Positions 11,901-21,024 of a DNA stretch of 64,000 nucleotides are shown in pieces. Source of the stretch: Sporobolomyces roseus (lineage: Eukaryota > Basidiomycota > Microbotryomycetes > Sporidiobolales > Sporidiobolaceae); contig JADILM010000003.1 of NCBI GenBank assembly GCA_016617785.1, positions 1,240,001 to 1,304,000 on the forward strand. Reading direction: 5' to 3'. A model generated the notes under the pieces. The model was not told where the DNA came from. It did no database searches and was given only the letters and a program-made list of their open reading frames with translations. How positions within the stretch are numbered: the first letter of the stretch is position 1; every line of letters begins with the position of its first letter. A program made the translations under genes and the position numbers.

Positions 11901-12872
11901 AACGGTGTGAAGTATGAGGAGGGAAGGTATCTGAAGGAGCTGGTGAGTGCGATTTTAGGGAGAATGAAAAGGAATGAGAATAGGAGAAAGTCGACGGGGG
12001 ACGATGAGGAGGGAGAGAAGAAAAATACAGAGGTAGGAAATGGAAGTGGGAAAGGAGAGAAGGGAGCGGAAGGAGTGCGAGGGGGAGCTAGTTCGACTGA
12101 TGATCTCGGAGGATCTTCGAAATCTGTCGCTGGAGGAACTGGAGGAAGTGGAGGAGGGGAGGGATCTCGTTCGCTCGATACATTCTTCGGAGGAGGAGGA
12201 GGATCTTCGTCGAACGCTCTGGAGAGGGATGGAGAGGGAGGGAAACCCGAATCTTCACCTGACGCCAGCACTTCCGGACAACTCGCACTCTCATTTGGAG
12301 GAGGTCCACCTGTTCGAATCTCTACCTCCCCTCCTCGAAAGAAAACGACAAGGACGAGCAGATCGACGACCGCTGCGGGAGATGGATCTCAAAAATTGCT
12401 TTCTTTCTCGACCTCCATTTCGACCTCTTCTCCACGACCAAGCTCTACCGCCGCTGTCTCTCCCTCGACTCCTTCTATTCCTTCTTCTTCAACTCCCGCT
12501 CCTTTCGTGTCGACTCGACCGTATCCCGTTCTCGGACAACCTAGCACCTTCTACGGGGAAAATACTGACCTCCCGACAGCAAACAAACTCGCACTGTTCC
12601 TCTGTCGAACCGATCCCACTCCGGCTGTTCCTCAAATTCCTCCCGTCGCTCCTCAGATTCCTCCCGTCGCTCCTCAAATTCCTCCGATCGCTCCTCTCAC
12701 CGCTCCTCAAGTTTTCCCCGTCGCTCCTTACGTCGCTCCTCGAGTTCCTGCTGTTACTCCTCAACCTGCAATCGCCAGTCCTAATCGCTTTTCACCCATA
12801 GCACCGACCGACGAGGAGGAAGACGATGGAGAGGAGAAGGAGGGAGAAGAAAAGGACAAGATGAGCGAATGA
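8937..12872 (+). CDS. Large unrecognised multi-exon protein with disordered Pro/Ser-rich C-terminus
   Basis: Start MAKKKPTVPPPSTSSSSAAA. I can join about nine exons in one frame by using local splice signals: TCTC|GTGAGTCG to ATAC at about 9115; TCTC|GTTCCT to GCGATCCC at 9410; later junctions near 9630, 10208-10268, 10420-10482, 10677-10747, TACGGT|GTTCGT (about 10786) to CACAG|GCTCACC (10860), 11236-11308, and 11413-11480. Folded-looking parts include SARLLRAFFYDWSNIKSRRF, GHWRAACFMEVMDLLEEKRF, KMIPYHVPTNFMDPIIPSWL, TIFDCSRLTVVIPIETCRDL, RQGWFVNRESGFVIVFDTVG and DILSQLFYDRYRRGYAVAQD. The last 320 residues are Gly/Ser/Pro-rich with an APQIPPV repeat. No zinc finger, kinase, nuclease or polymerase motif was found, so I give no function. 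The splice-consistent frame across nearly 4 kb argues strongly that it is a real gene. Confidence 0.7.
12628..12700 (+). repeat. 21-bp coding minisatellite (APQIPPV repeats)
   Basis: Three near-perfect copies of a 21-bp unit, CCTCAAATTCCTCCCGTCGCT-like, lie in frame and give PQIPPVA-type repeats. Decayed copies continue to about 12765 (APLTAPQVFPVAPYVAPRVP). It lies in the disordered tail of the large unrecognised protein; copy number is likely to vary between strains. Confidence 0.85.
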
Positions 12873-13812
12873 GGTGGGTGAAGTGAGAGGAGGATAGAGA
12901 CGATTGCTCGCTTGATTGTACAGACTTATACCCCTTTGCTTTCTCTCCTTTCTCTCCCTTCTTTACCTAATCTACTTAGCTCCTGTTTGAAGTCATTCTC
13001 ATGGACACTTTCTCTTTTTCCTTTTCATGTAGTCTTTGTTCTCGTACACTTTGTTGCCTTACTTTACACTGTGGAATACTTTTCTTCTTTCCTTGTTCAC
13101 TACTCCTTCGCACGAGTTCGGAGAGAGTAGTCGAGAATTTTCCGGTTTCGACTTGCTTGAAAGTGAAAAAGGTCGACTCTCATTTTTCGGAGTCGACTCC
13201 CATCAAGATCAAGTCTCGCTCCTCTTCTCTCGGGCTACGATATAGCTCACTGCTTCATTCAGCCGGACCGCAGGACTGTAGTGAGAAGGAAGCTTTTCGG
13301 TCCAAAGCTACGAACGAACTTCGAAATCTGGAAGCGGGAAAAAGCGACATCCTCGCCCCTGCTCCACAGAGGTTTGTCGTCCTCTCTCGATCACAGGCGA
13401 GAGCGGCAAGTGTCGAACGAGACGTCCGGAGAAAGAAGAGACTCGCAACGAAGAAAGTCGCAGATCGGATATAGAAAAGAAAGTTGTGCATTTCTTTGAG
13501 AAACGTTGCACTTTTGAGGGTGTCAAGGGATCTAGACTGGTCCTACAAGAACGAGTAAAGAGGAGACGGTGTATCGAAAGCGATTGAAGGGGGAATACTG
13601 TGAGGATAGTAAACAAGGGGAGGAAACGTGATAAAAGATAGAGAGAGAATGCTACAAGAGAGAGCGAGAGCCGACCTGGGCTACTCGAAATTCGTAACGA
13701 AACGAGCGTGACTGGTAATCCTACAGTATATGAGAGAGAGAGAGAGATCTAGGGGAAGAGAAGAGAGGAAAGTCGGAAGGGAAGCAAAACGAAGTCTCCG
13801 AGGGAAATGCGT
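12873..13812. other. Convergent spacer, no gene seen
   Basis: 940 bp between two convergent genes. The open frame at 13001-13474 begins with a run of Phe/Ser/Cys from CT-rich DNA and shows no conserved motif or splice support, so I treat it as chance. A GA microsatellite sits at 13732-13748. The space should contain both 3' UTRs. Confidence 0.4.
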
Positions 13813-15053
13813 TTAGCTGGAGAAGCTCCAACTGATTGGCAAAACACCAGCATCGTAATCTCCCAAGGCTCCGAAGGCACCCATCGAGAGATCAAGGGAG
13901 CCGAATGAGCATCCGGGGCACTGTAGAGCGTGGTACAAGAGGTTGGAGTCAGCTAGGCGATCAGATAGAACGACGAGAGAAGCAGAGACTTACGGTATCG
14001 GCAACTCGAGCGGTGATTGATCGTCCGTTGCTGTTAATCCTGACCGATCGTCCACACCAACCCGAGTTCATTTGAGCAGCATTGACTGCAACGACGTAGT
14101 CCGAGTCGGACGCAACCGATCCGCAGCTACCCGCGTTTCCACCTTGTGAGTAGAACTGTCACACAACGAAAAGAGAAGAAAGAGTCAGTCTCGAGAAAGA
14201 GCAGATCGAAGAAAGACAAACACTCACAGTAGCTCGTCCAGAGTAAGATCCTCCTCCTCCCGAAGATTGAGCTTGAGTGGTAGTCTTAGGAGCGACGTAC
14301 TTCGAGGTGGTAGTGGTCTTGGGAGCGTAGGTAGTAGTGGGAGCAACGTAAGCTTGGGTCGAGGAGGAAGTCTTCTTCTCGACGTATGAGGACGAAGAGG
14401 GAGCGGCTTGACGTTGATTTTGAACGGCGGCGATGGAAGATGAGGACGAAGGAGCGACGTAGGCAGAGGATGATGACGAAGATGAGGGAGCGACGTATTG
14501 CGAAGTCGAGGAAGGAGAAGATGAGGATTCCGAATCGTCACCCTTGAGAGCGGCCTTGGCGGTAGCGGTCTCAGTCTCGTTGGCGAATCGCCATTGGACG
14601 GTCTCTGAGAACGAGAGAAAAACAGAGAGTCAGCACAAAGAGAAGCGAACGAAAGAGAAATAAGAGTCTGAACGCACTCAAGTCGGAAGCGGTTCCGTTC
14701 AAAGCAGCCCAGGCACCTTGAGAGACGGAAAGGGTCTTGTTTTGGGTAGAGGCGTCGGCGACGAGGGCGGTGACAGTGACGTTTTGGGGAGTTTGGAGAA
14801 CGACGAAGGATCCACAGTAAGGAGAGACGCTCGAAAGCTCTTGGTAGAATTCGAGGGGAAGACCGACGACCTTGTCAGAGTCCTTTGAGTACCATCCACA
14901 AGCTCCGTTGTTGTCACGTTGGAAGTAGTCGGTAACGTTGGCTGAGTAGGTCGAGTTGGGGGTTGATACTGAAGCCTCGACGAGGTTGAGAGAGATAGGA
15001 GCAGCTTGAGCGGCGATGGCCAATGAGGCGACAAGGGCGAGAGAAGCGATCAT
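13813..15053 (-). CDS. Secreted protein with two double-psi beta-barrel (RlpA/expansin-like) domains
   Basis: Signal peptide MIASLALVASLAIAAQAAP. Domain 1 (about residues 45-125) has the barrel pattern NNGACGWYSKDSDKVVGLP ... YCGSFVVLQTPQNVTVTALV but lacks the CPxC motif. After an intron near 14605-14680 comes a Ser/Thr-rich linker of about 95 residues with repeated YVAP units. After another intron (14158-14229) comes domain 2: FYSQGGNAGSCGSVASDSDY, WCGRSVRINSNGRSITARVA, then across an intron (GTAAGTCTC, about 13993-13922) DTCPGCSFGSLDLSMGAFGA and ISWSFSS at the C-terminus. Domain 2 is complete, with GxCG, CGRSV and DTCPxC intact. Related fungal proteins are wall-associated, and many are described as barwin-like or expansin-like; a wall-loosening or polysaccharide-binding role is inferred. 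It is paired with another DPBB gene at 19902 on the other strand. Confidence 0.88.
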
Positions 15054-17656
15054 GTCGAAGGAAGGAATGGAAGGTGGAGGTTTGAAAAAGGAGGGAGAGA
15101 GGAAGAACCGGATAAAGACTGGAGGGGGTTGGGAGTGAGAAGGCGGAGAAGGTGGAGGAGGTGGAGAGAGGAGTAGTGAAGGGAAAGGAGAGAGAGACGA
15201 AGCGAACGGTTTTATGAAGAGGGAGCTTCAGAGCATGAGGGTTGAACCCCCCTATCGCAGTTTGAGAAAAATTTGAAGGGTGGTCGGGCAACGCGGAGTA
15301 GGAGATCAGAGCAGAGAAACGCGCTCGCGGCACAACGTGAGCCGTAAGCCGATTTTTCCGATCGAGCCCTTTCCGTCGGAGGGAAAGAGGGTGTTTGACC
15401 CCCTTTTCGGCAAGAGACTTTTGCTCTCTTTCTCTCACTTGATTTGAGGGCAGCTTCGCGGCAGATCTTTCAAAGAACCTTTGCCGCGTGCGGAAGATGG
15501 AAAGGAAATGAACTCCTGCCTTCTAAGCAGATTCGAAAAGCCTTCTTATTGTTTTTGAGCTTCAAGTCCCCCAAAAAAGCTTTTCTACAGAAGAGTGGGT
15601 CTGCCTAGAAAGCACAGCTCCTCCTTGATGACCCACTTGTTGACGTTGAGTCCCACTTTCGATCAGCTCTCCCTGCTTTGCGAGGTGTCGTTGGGATTTT
15701 CCTTTTTGAAACACCCTCTTTGTTCCGCAGGATACGAGGCCGCTTGTCGACGCAAGTGTCGACGTGTAGATCTTCGTTCGACGAGACCATCGAGACGCAT
15801 AGGGAGACCCTCAACTCTCCCTTTACCCCTCCTCCACTATCCTCTATCGATCCCCCTTCTTCTCCTTCGCATTATCGCAATGAAATCTGACCACCCTCAA
15901 GCTGCGTGTTCAAGCTCTCGGCTTCTCTCTGGTGAGAAGCTTACACGAGGTCCTCTACGCTGCGAGAGCATTTCGTATCGGTTGCAACACCTCTTCGAAA
16001 CCGAGGGTGTGATCCGTTCTTTTTTTCCAGTGCTCTCACCCTTTTTTTCCAGAATTATTCCTATAATATCGTCGATCTGTTCTAGCTTAAGGGAAGCAAC
16101 GTGAGCTAGCTTCAAGATCAGAGATTGTACAGTCGTGTGCTGAAGAGGATCGTTGCGAAGGATTGTTCCACTCGCATTATTGAGGATTCAGTTATTCGTG
16201 AAACGAGATTCAATCGTTATCTCTCCGTTCACGCGGACACATCCCACTTCCTTTCACTCTGACGACAACGAGCATTCATTCTGATCTGAACCCTCGCTTC
16301 GACAGCTCAAACCCTCATCACATTTCGTGGCATTTTTTCCGTCTTACGTCGGCGGGGAGAGGAGAAGCTCGCATAACACTACTTCAGAGACGAGGGCTGC
16401 TTAGTCTCCGGCGTCGGACAACGACATTCGAAGACGTATGCGATGGATCGTTGGATGGAACAGACCTCGAAAAGTAAATTATCGAGTTTTGGAGAAGTCG
16501 AGTTTTCGAAAGCAGACGATAGCGTTTCTATGGTGCGACTACATCAGTACCTGCTCGATCTTTCTCGCGCTGATACCGATGAGTGCGCGGGTCAGTACAG
16601 CGTGTTTGCGCTAGAAACGTCGGTAAATCTGAAACTCTCGAAGATTTCATTTCAAGAAACGGTTTGGATTCTGAAGAACCTGCAGCCTCATCGAACGCCT
16701 GCGTAGCGCTGCACTGACTTTGCGACAGGACCCGTCTGCCCTGAGCACACGCCAAAGTATCGAGTAGCGGAGAGAAGGTTGACGAGAAAGGTTGTGAGTG
16801 AGCGAAATCCTCAAGATCCAGGGAAAGCGGAGAACTCGATTGAGAGAGCACAGGAAACACGAAGCGGCGATGGGAAAGCGTGAACGAGCCGGCTAGCGAC
16901 GCAGGAGGAGACTGTCTGAGAGTCAAGGGTCGGGACGAGTAATTCGGAAGAGTCACACGAGCGTTAAGCGAGAGAAAGCTAGGAAGCGATAGCGAGTGAA
17001 TCAATCGTGCACCGAAACGATGGGAATGAAGGAAGCCTCAGAAGCAGGACTGCGGTTGATCTTGTGTTTAGAGAGGGTGGGTGAGAGTTCAAAATCCCAA
17101 TGAAGTGTGGAATGAAGTATGCCTTAATCCGTGATTCCAGCATGATTCAAGCATAATCTCACCCTATCCTGATAATGTTCCCACATAAGTGAAATCTCCT
17201 CTGCTGTTTTTGATCAAATTCGAGTTGAGAAAGTTGGTGAGGGTGAGGTGGATTCAAGAGGAGTCGAGAACCGCATCTCTGGGTGTTGAATAGTACTGTT
17301 GGATAGCTGAAATTGCTGATAGTCGATCTGTGCTATCTGTAGCGAGAAAGAGTCGAGTGTCGAAGTGGAGTGAATTGAAGAAGTTGTAAGAGGCAGAGTT
17401 TGTAAGGACAAGGAGTCGACAGCTCGAACGCTTTTTCCCTTCCCGTCTGTCGACCAATTCAACAAGGTGAGTAGTAGAGACTGTATGAATGTATAGCTAG
17501 ACTGGTAGCTAACTTGATTGTTGCTCCTACGACTCTCTCAACCCTCTCACGCCCTCTCTTCAACTTGAACTCTTCTTCAAATTTTCTACCCCTTCCAACT
17601 AAACTCGATCTCTCACTCTCCTCTTCTCCTATTCATTGAAATCCGACTAGGCCGCC
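15054..17656. other. Long gene-poor spacer upstream of the DPBB gene and RPL19
   Basis: 2.6 kb without a supportable gene. Open frames at 15595-16104 (plus), 16443-16706 (plus) and 16528-17004 (minus) have no recognisable domain and the last two overlap antisense. The right end has a good GTGAGTAG donor at 17467 and an ACTAG just before the RPL19 start (17650), compatible with a 5' UTR intron. Both flanking genes are probably highly expressed, so long promoters are plausible. I looked for tRNA, 5S and U6 signatures by eye and found none. Confidence 0.45.
17467..17650 (+). other. Possible 5' UTR intron of RPL19
   Basis: A GTGAGT donor at 17467 and a CGACTAG acceptor at 17650, six bases before the ATG, with a branch-like AACTTGATTG or CTAACTT near 17508. 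Introns just upstream of the start are common in ribosomal protein genes of fungi. Not proven from sequence alone. Confidence 0.35.
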
Positions 17657-18724
17657 ATGTCCAACCTTCGCTCGCAAAAGCGCCTCGCCGCGTCGGTTCT
17701 CGGCGTAGGAAAGCGCAAGATCTACCTCGACCCTTCTCACATCTCTGAGATCGCCAACGCCAACTCGAGGCAAAACATCCGTCGTCTCCGCAAGGATGGC
17801 TACATCATTGTCAAGCCCCAAGTTGTTCACTCGCGTGTCCGTGCCCGCGAGCACGACTTGGCAAAGGCAAAGGGACGACACACTGGTACCGGTAAGCGAA
17901 AGGGTAGTGCTGAGGCCCGTATGCCTACCAAGGTTCTCTGGATGAGGAGGCAACGAGTTCTCAGGCGCTTGCTCCGCAAGTACCGTGAGGAAGGCAAGAT
18001 CAACCGTCACCTGTTAGTTCCAAACTTTTCTCTTATTTCTTAATTACTGGGAGGAGCGGGAGAACGAGACGAGGGGGTGATAGACCAGAAGGGCCTAGGG
18101 AAAGAAGGAGGAGTAGAGATTCAGACTTGACATGGAGAAATGCTGACGAAATCTTTCATTTTACGACTTTCTCCAGTTACCACGAGCTCTACATGAAGGC
18201 TAAGGTACGCTCCCCTCCCTCTCTTCTTCAAGAGATCATGAAACTAACTCCGCTTTTCGATCAAACAGGGTAACGTCTTCAAGGCAAGTTTCGACTCTTT
18301 TTCGATGTGGGGAAGGGAACGAGAGGAGAGGGAGATTCGAAGAGATAAACAGGGCTGACTCGATTCCTCTTTCATTGTGATGGGTTACTTCGTAAACAGA
18401 ACAAGGTGAGTTGCCCGTCTTTCGATTGTTCATTCGTTTCGTTGCTGACTCTCCTTCGTCCAATTTCAGCGTGTTCTTATGGACCACATCCACAAGGCCA
18501 AGGCCGAGCAGAACCGTACCAAGGTTCTCGCCGACCAAATGGAGGCTCGTCGTGCTGCCAACAAGGCTGCCCGTGCCCGTCGTGCCGAGCGTGTTGCCGA
18601 GAAGAGGTCTGCTATCCTCGCCGTTGAGGTGCGTTTCCCTTAGTTTCTCTTCTTCTCGCTGTCGGTTTCTGACCTGACGGTTCATTTCGTGTCGATCCAG
18701 GCCGAGGGAGAGACCCGCGAGTAG
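17657..18724 (+). CDS. RPL19: 60S ribosomal protein eL19
   Basis: Structural protein of the large ribosomal subunit. The start [20 protein letters not shown] has an excellent context (GCCGCCATG). Conserved blocks: VWLDP-like [60 protein letters not shown]. Exon map by matching the conserved protein: 17657-18012; 18177-18204 (YHELYMKAK); 18269-18283 (GNVFK); 18400-18405 (NK); 18470-18628 ([18 protein letters not shown]...); 18701-18724 (AEGETRE). The third exon is followed by a GC-AG intron (AAG|GCAAGT ... AAACAG), and the fourth exon is only 6 nt. The protein is full length (about 197 residues) and lacks nothing I can see. The minus-strand open frames over this gene are shadows. Confidence 0.97.
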
Positions 18725-19901
18725 ATCTGTAGCCCACATCTTTACTGGTTTTTGGAAGAATTCGGTCGCTAAAATGATTCTTTCGGAAGTTGCGATGCGA
18801 GAGCGAGAGAGTTCGACGGATCCGGGCAATAATCGTCGTTACGAGGGCTGCGTTCAGAAGTGACGAAGGGCAACATTAGGACGACTTGACCTGACGAAAA
18901 TTCGACAGTTCTCGTTTCCCAGTTCTCTTGCTCTGCTCTTCGCTCTGTCGCTCCGCCGTTTATTCTGCTTCTCGGTTTGGCACTGCTCGGACCGTATTCT
19001 GCTTCACTCCCATCAATCTGGACTCGTTTCGCTTGGACCTCAGCAACAGCTTCTTCGACTCCAGCTCAGTCGAATGTCAAACCTCGACACCTTTTGCAAC
19101 GACGGGTTCTTTGACATCGTCCCGACGTTGCGCTGACGGCCGAGCTGCGAAGGCTGCGATCTGACTGACATTCGCAAAACCACTCGAATTCAAGACGTTG
19201 CGAGAACTGACGCTCGTCCCCTTGATCGCTCTGTCGCTTCGATTAGGGCTCGAAGGCTTATTCGCCGGTTCACACTCTGCTCGTGTGGTCCTGTGTCTCG
19301 AGATATAAGATGACGAGAAGCGATCAATCGTCCGTACGATGAAAACCTCTTTTCGACCCATGATATGATCACCCCTCTTGTTCGATCGAAATGAAACAGC
19401 ACCATACGGCTACTGATTAGGACTCGCATTTGACATCTCTTCTAAGGAGGCAGCCCTCGAATTGCGGTCGTACTTGCCAGATTGAGGAAATTTTCGCAAG
19501 TCGGCCTCGAATCCCACCGACCGCTTCCGTCGTCGTCCTTCTCTGTACGATCGAGGTTCTTTTTTATCGTCGGACTCGCAGAGATACAGAGACGGTCCTC
19601 ACTCCGCAAAAGAAGAGAGGTGTCGCAGGAAAAAAACGCCTTCGCATCGGAAATGGTATTTCTAGATCTCTAATCACTCAAATTACATATCGGCGAGTCC
19701 TCCATTGTGAGACTGTACGGTTGCGCACCTCCCCTTCTTCAATCTTTTTTTGAGGGTAGCGACCCTCGAAACTTTGCGACGACAGAGAGAGCATCGTCAA
19801 AAAGGCGAAGTACTGTATCTTCTCCTCTCCTTCCTTTCTCATTCACTCCACTCCTCTCTCTCTACCTACTCTCCATCCTCTTTCGTCGACGTTCACCCAA
19901 C
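18725..19901. other. Spacer between RPL19 and the second DPBB gene
   Basis: 1.18 kb. Open frames at 19077-19361 (minus) and 19430-19753 (plus) have no recognisable features. The last 150 bp before 19902 are strongly CT-rich, as expected of a promoter/5' UTR of a highly expressed secreted-protein gene. Confidence 0.4.
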
Positions 19902-20799
19902 ATGCTTCGCCTTTCCCTCATCTTTGCTTTCTTCCTCGCCTTCGCACTCTCCGTCGCATCAGCACCTACTCCCCTCATCACCGCCGCACCTGCTCCTATT
20001 CTCGAGGAGCGTGACGTCCTCGAAGAACGTGCTCAAAAGAAGAAGACTACGAAGAAGGTTGCGAAGAAAACCACCAAGAAAGTCGTCAAGGCGGCAGCTC
20101 CTACCAACAAGCTTTACGCTTCAAGCTCTTCCTTCACCGGTAAAGGAACTTGGTTTACTCAAAACGGCAATCCAGGTAGCTGCGGGAAATGGTCGAACGG
20201 TAAGCTGTCTTCCACGAGGCTTGCGAAGTTGCGAAGATCTTCGAGCTCATGTTTCTCTATCACTCGTCACCCACTCCTCTTCTTCCCTACTTCCCCTCCT
20301 TGCCGCGTATTCCTCCCACACCTCCTCGTCTACCCATTCACTGGTTCGCCTTCTTTGCTCTCGATCGACACATTCAGACAACACTCCTTTGGTTGCGCTC
20401 AACAGTCCTCAAGTCGGCGCCGTCGGAAACAAATGCGGTTCCTACGTCAACATCAAGAACAAGTCCAATGGTAAGACCGTCCGTGCCATCGTTCTCGACA
20501 CGTCAGTCTTTCTCCGTCTATTCGTCGTTTTCTGAGCTTTCCGCTGACTTCACATGTCGTTTTAAGCTGTCCTTCATGCTCTTGGGCTAGTCTCCGCTCG
20601 TCTTGTCTACCTATCACGTCGATCACTAACCGTCTCCTACATACACAGGGCTCTCTCGATCTTTCCTTAGGAGCGTTCAAAGCCAGTACGTCGCTTTTTC
20701 TACTCCCGATCTTCGTCGCATCTCATTCTGACTCGTTTCCTCTCCACAGTTGGTAACCTCGACACGGGAGTGCTCGACATTTCGTGGACTTGGGCTTAG
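19902..20799 (+). CDS. Secreted single-domain double-psi beta-barrel (RlpA-like) protein
   Basis: Signal peptide MLRLSLIFAFFLAFALSVAS. A short Lys/Thr-rich basic region follows (KKKTTKKVAKKTTKKVVKA), unusual for this family and able to bind acidic wall polymer. The barrel begins GKGTWFTQNGNPGSCGKWS, crosses an intron (GTAAGCTG, about 20201-20378) to DNTPLVALNSPQVGAVGNKC, then GSYVNIKNKSNGKTVRAIVL and DTCPSCSW, then GSLDLSLGAFKA and IGNLDTGVLDISWTWA. The DTCPSCSW exon is 19 nt (20567-20585) and is followed by an intron with a GC donor (GCTAGT, 20586-20648), which is the only join that restores W|GSLDLS. All motif residues of the family are present. Role at the cell wall is inferred, as for the partner gene 5 kb away. 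Confidence 0.9.
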
Positions 20800-20893
20800 A
20801 TCGGATTGAGCTTGCTTAAAATCGTCGTCGAGACGGAAAACTTCAAAAGGGATGGAATTCGCTGGTCGTTTTTCCTCATCGTTGGACTCTTGG

Positions 20894-20901
20894 GTATATA
20901 T
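20894..20901 (+). promoter_or_regulatory. TATA-like element upstream of nitrilase gene 1
   Basis: GTATATATT at about 20894, 130 bp upstream of the ATG at 21025. It is the clearest TATA match in a promoter in this window; the distance fits fungal promoters. Confidence 0.4.
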
Positions 20902-21024
20902 TGTCTAGGCTGTTGTAAAGCTATCTTCTCCTTCGATTTTCGGTTTCAACGAGAGTCTCGCGAAAAGTTCCCCTCCCCTTTCCTCTCTCTCACTTTCCCC
21001 CACTTCACCCGATCTCAAACAAGA

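Noticed and set aside
13001..13474. Plus-strand open frame of 157 codons
   Set aside because: Composition follows the CT-rich DNA (Phe/Ser/Cys runs); no conserved segment, no start context, lies between two convergent genes.
16443..17004. Antisense pair of open frames (87 and 158 codons)
   Set aside because: They overlap in opposite directions with no recognisable domain; at most one can be real and neither can be supported.
18013..18399. snoRNA in the RPL19 introns
   Set aside because: Ribosomal-protein introns often host snoRNAs, so I looked for C/D boxes; GTGATAG and CTGACG occur but no paired C/D arrangement with terminal stem was found.
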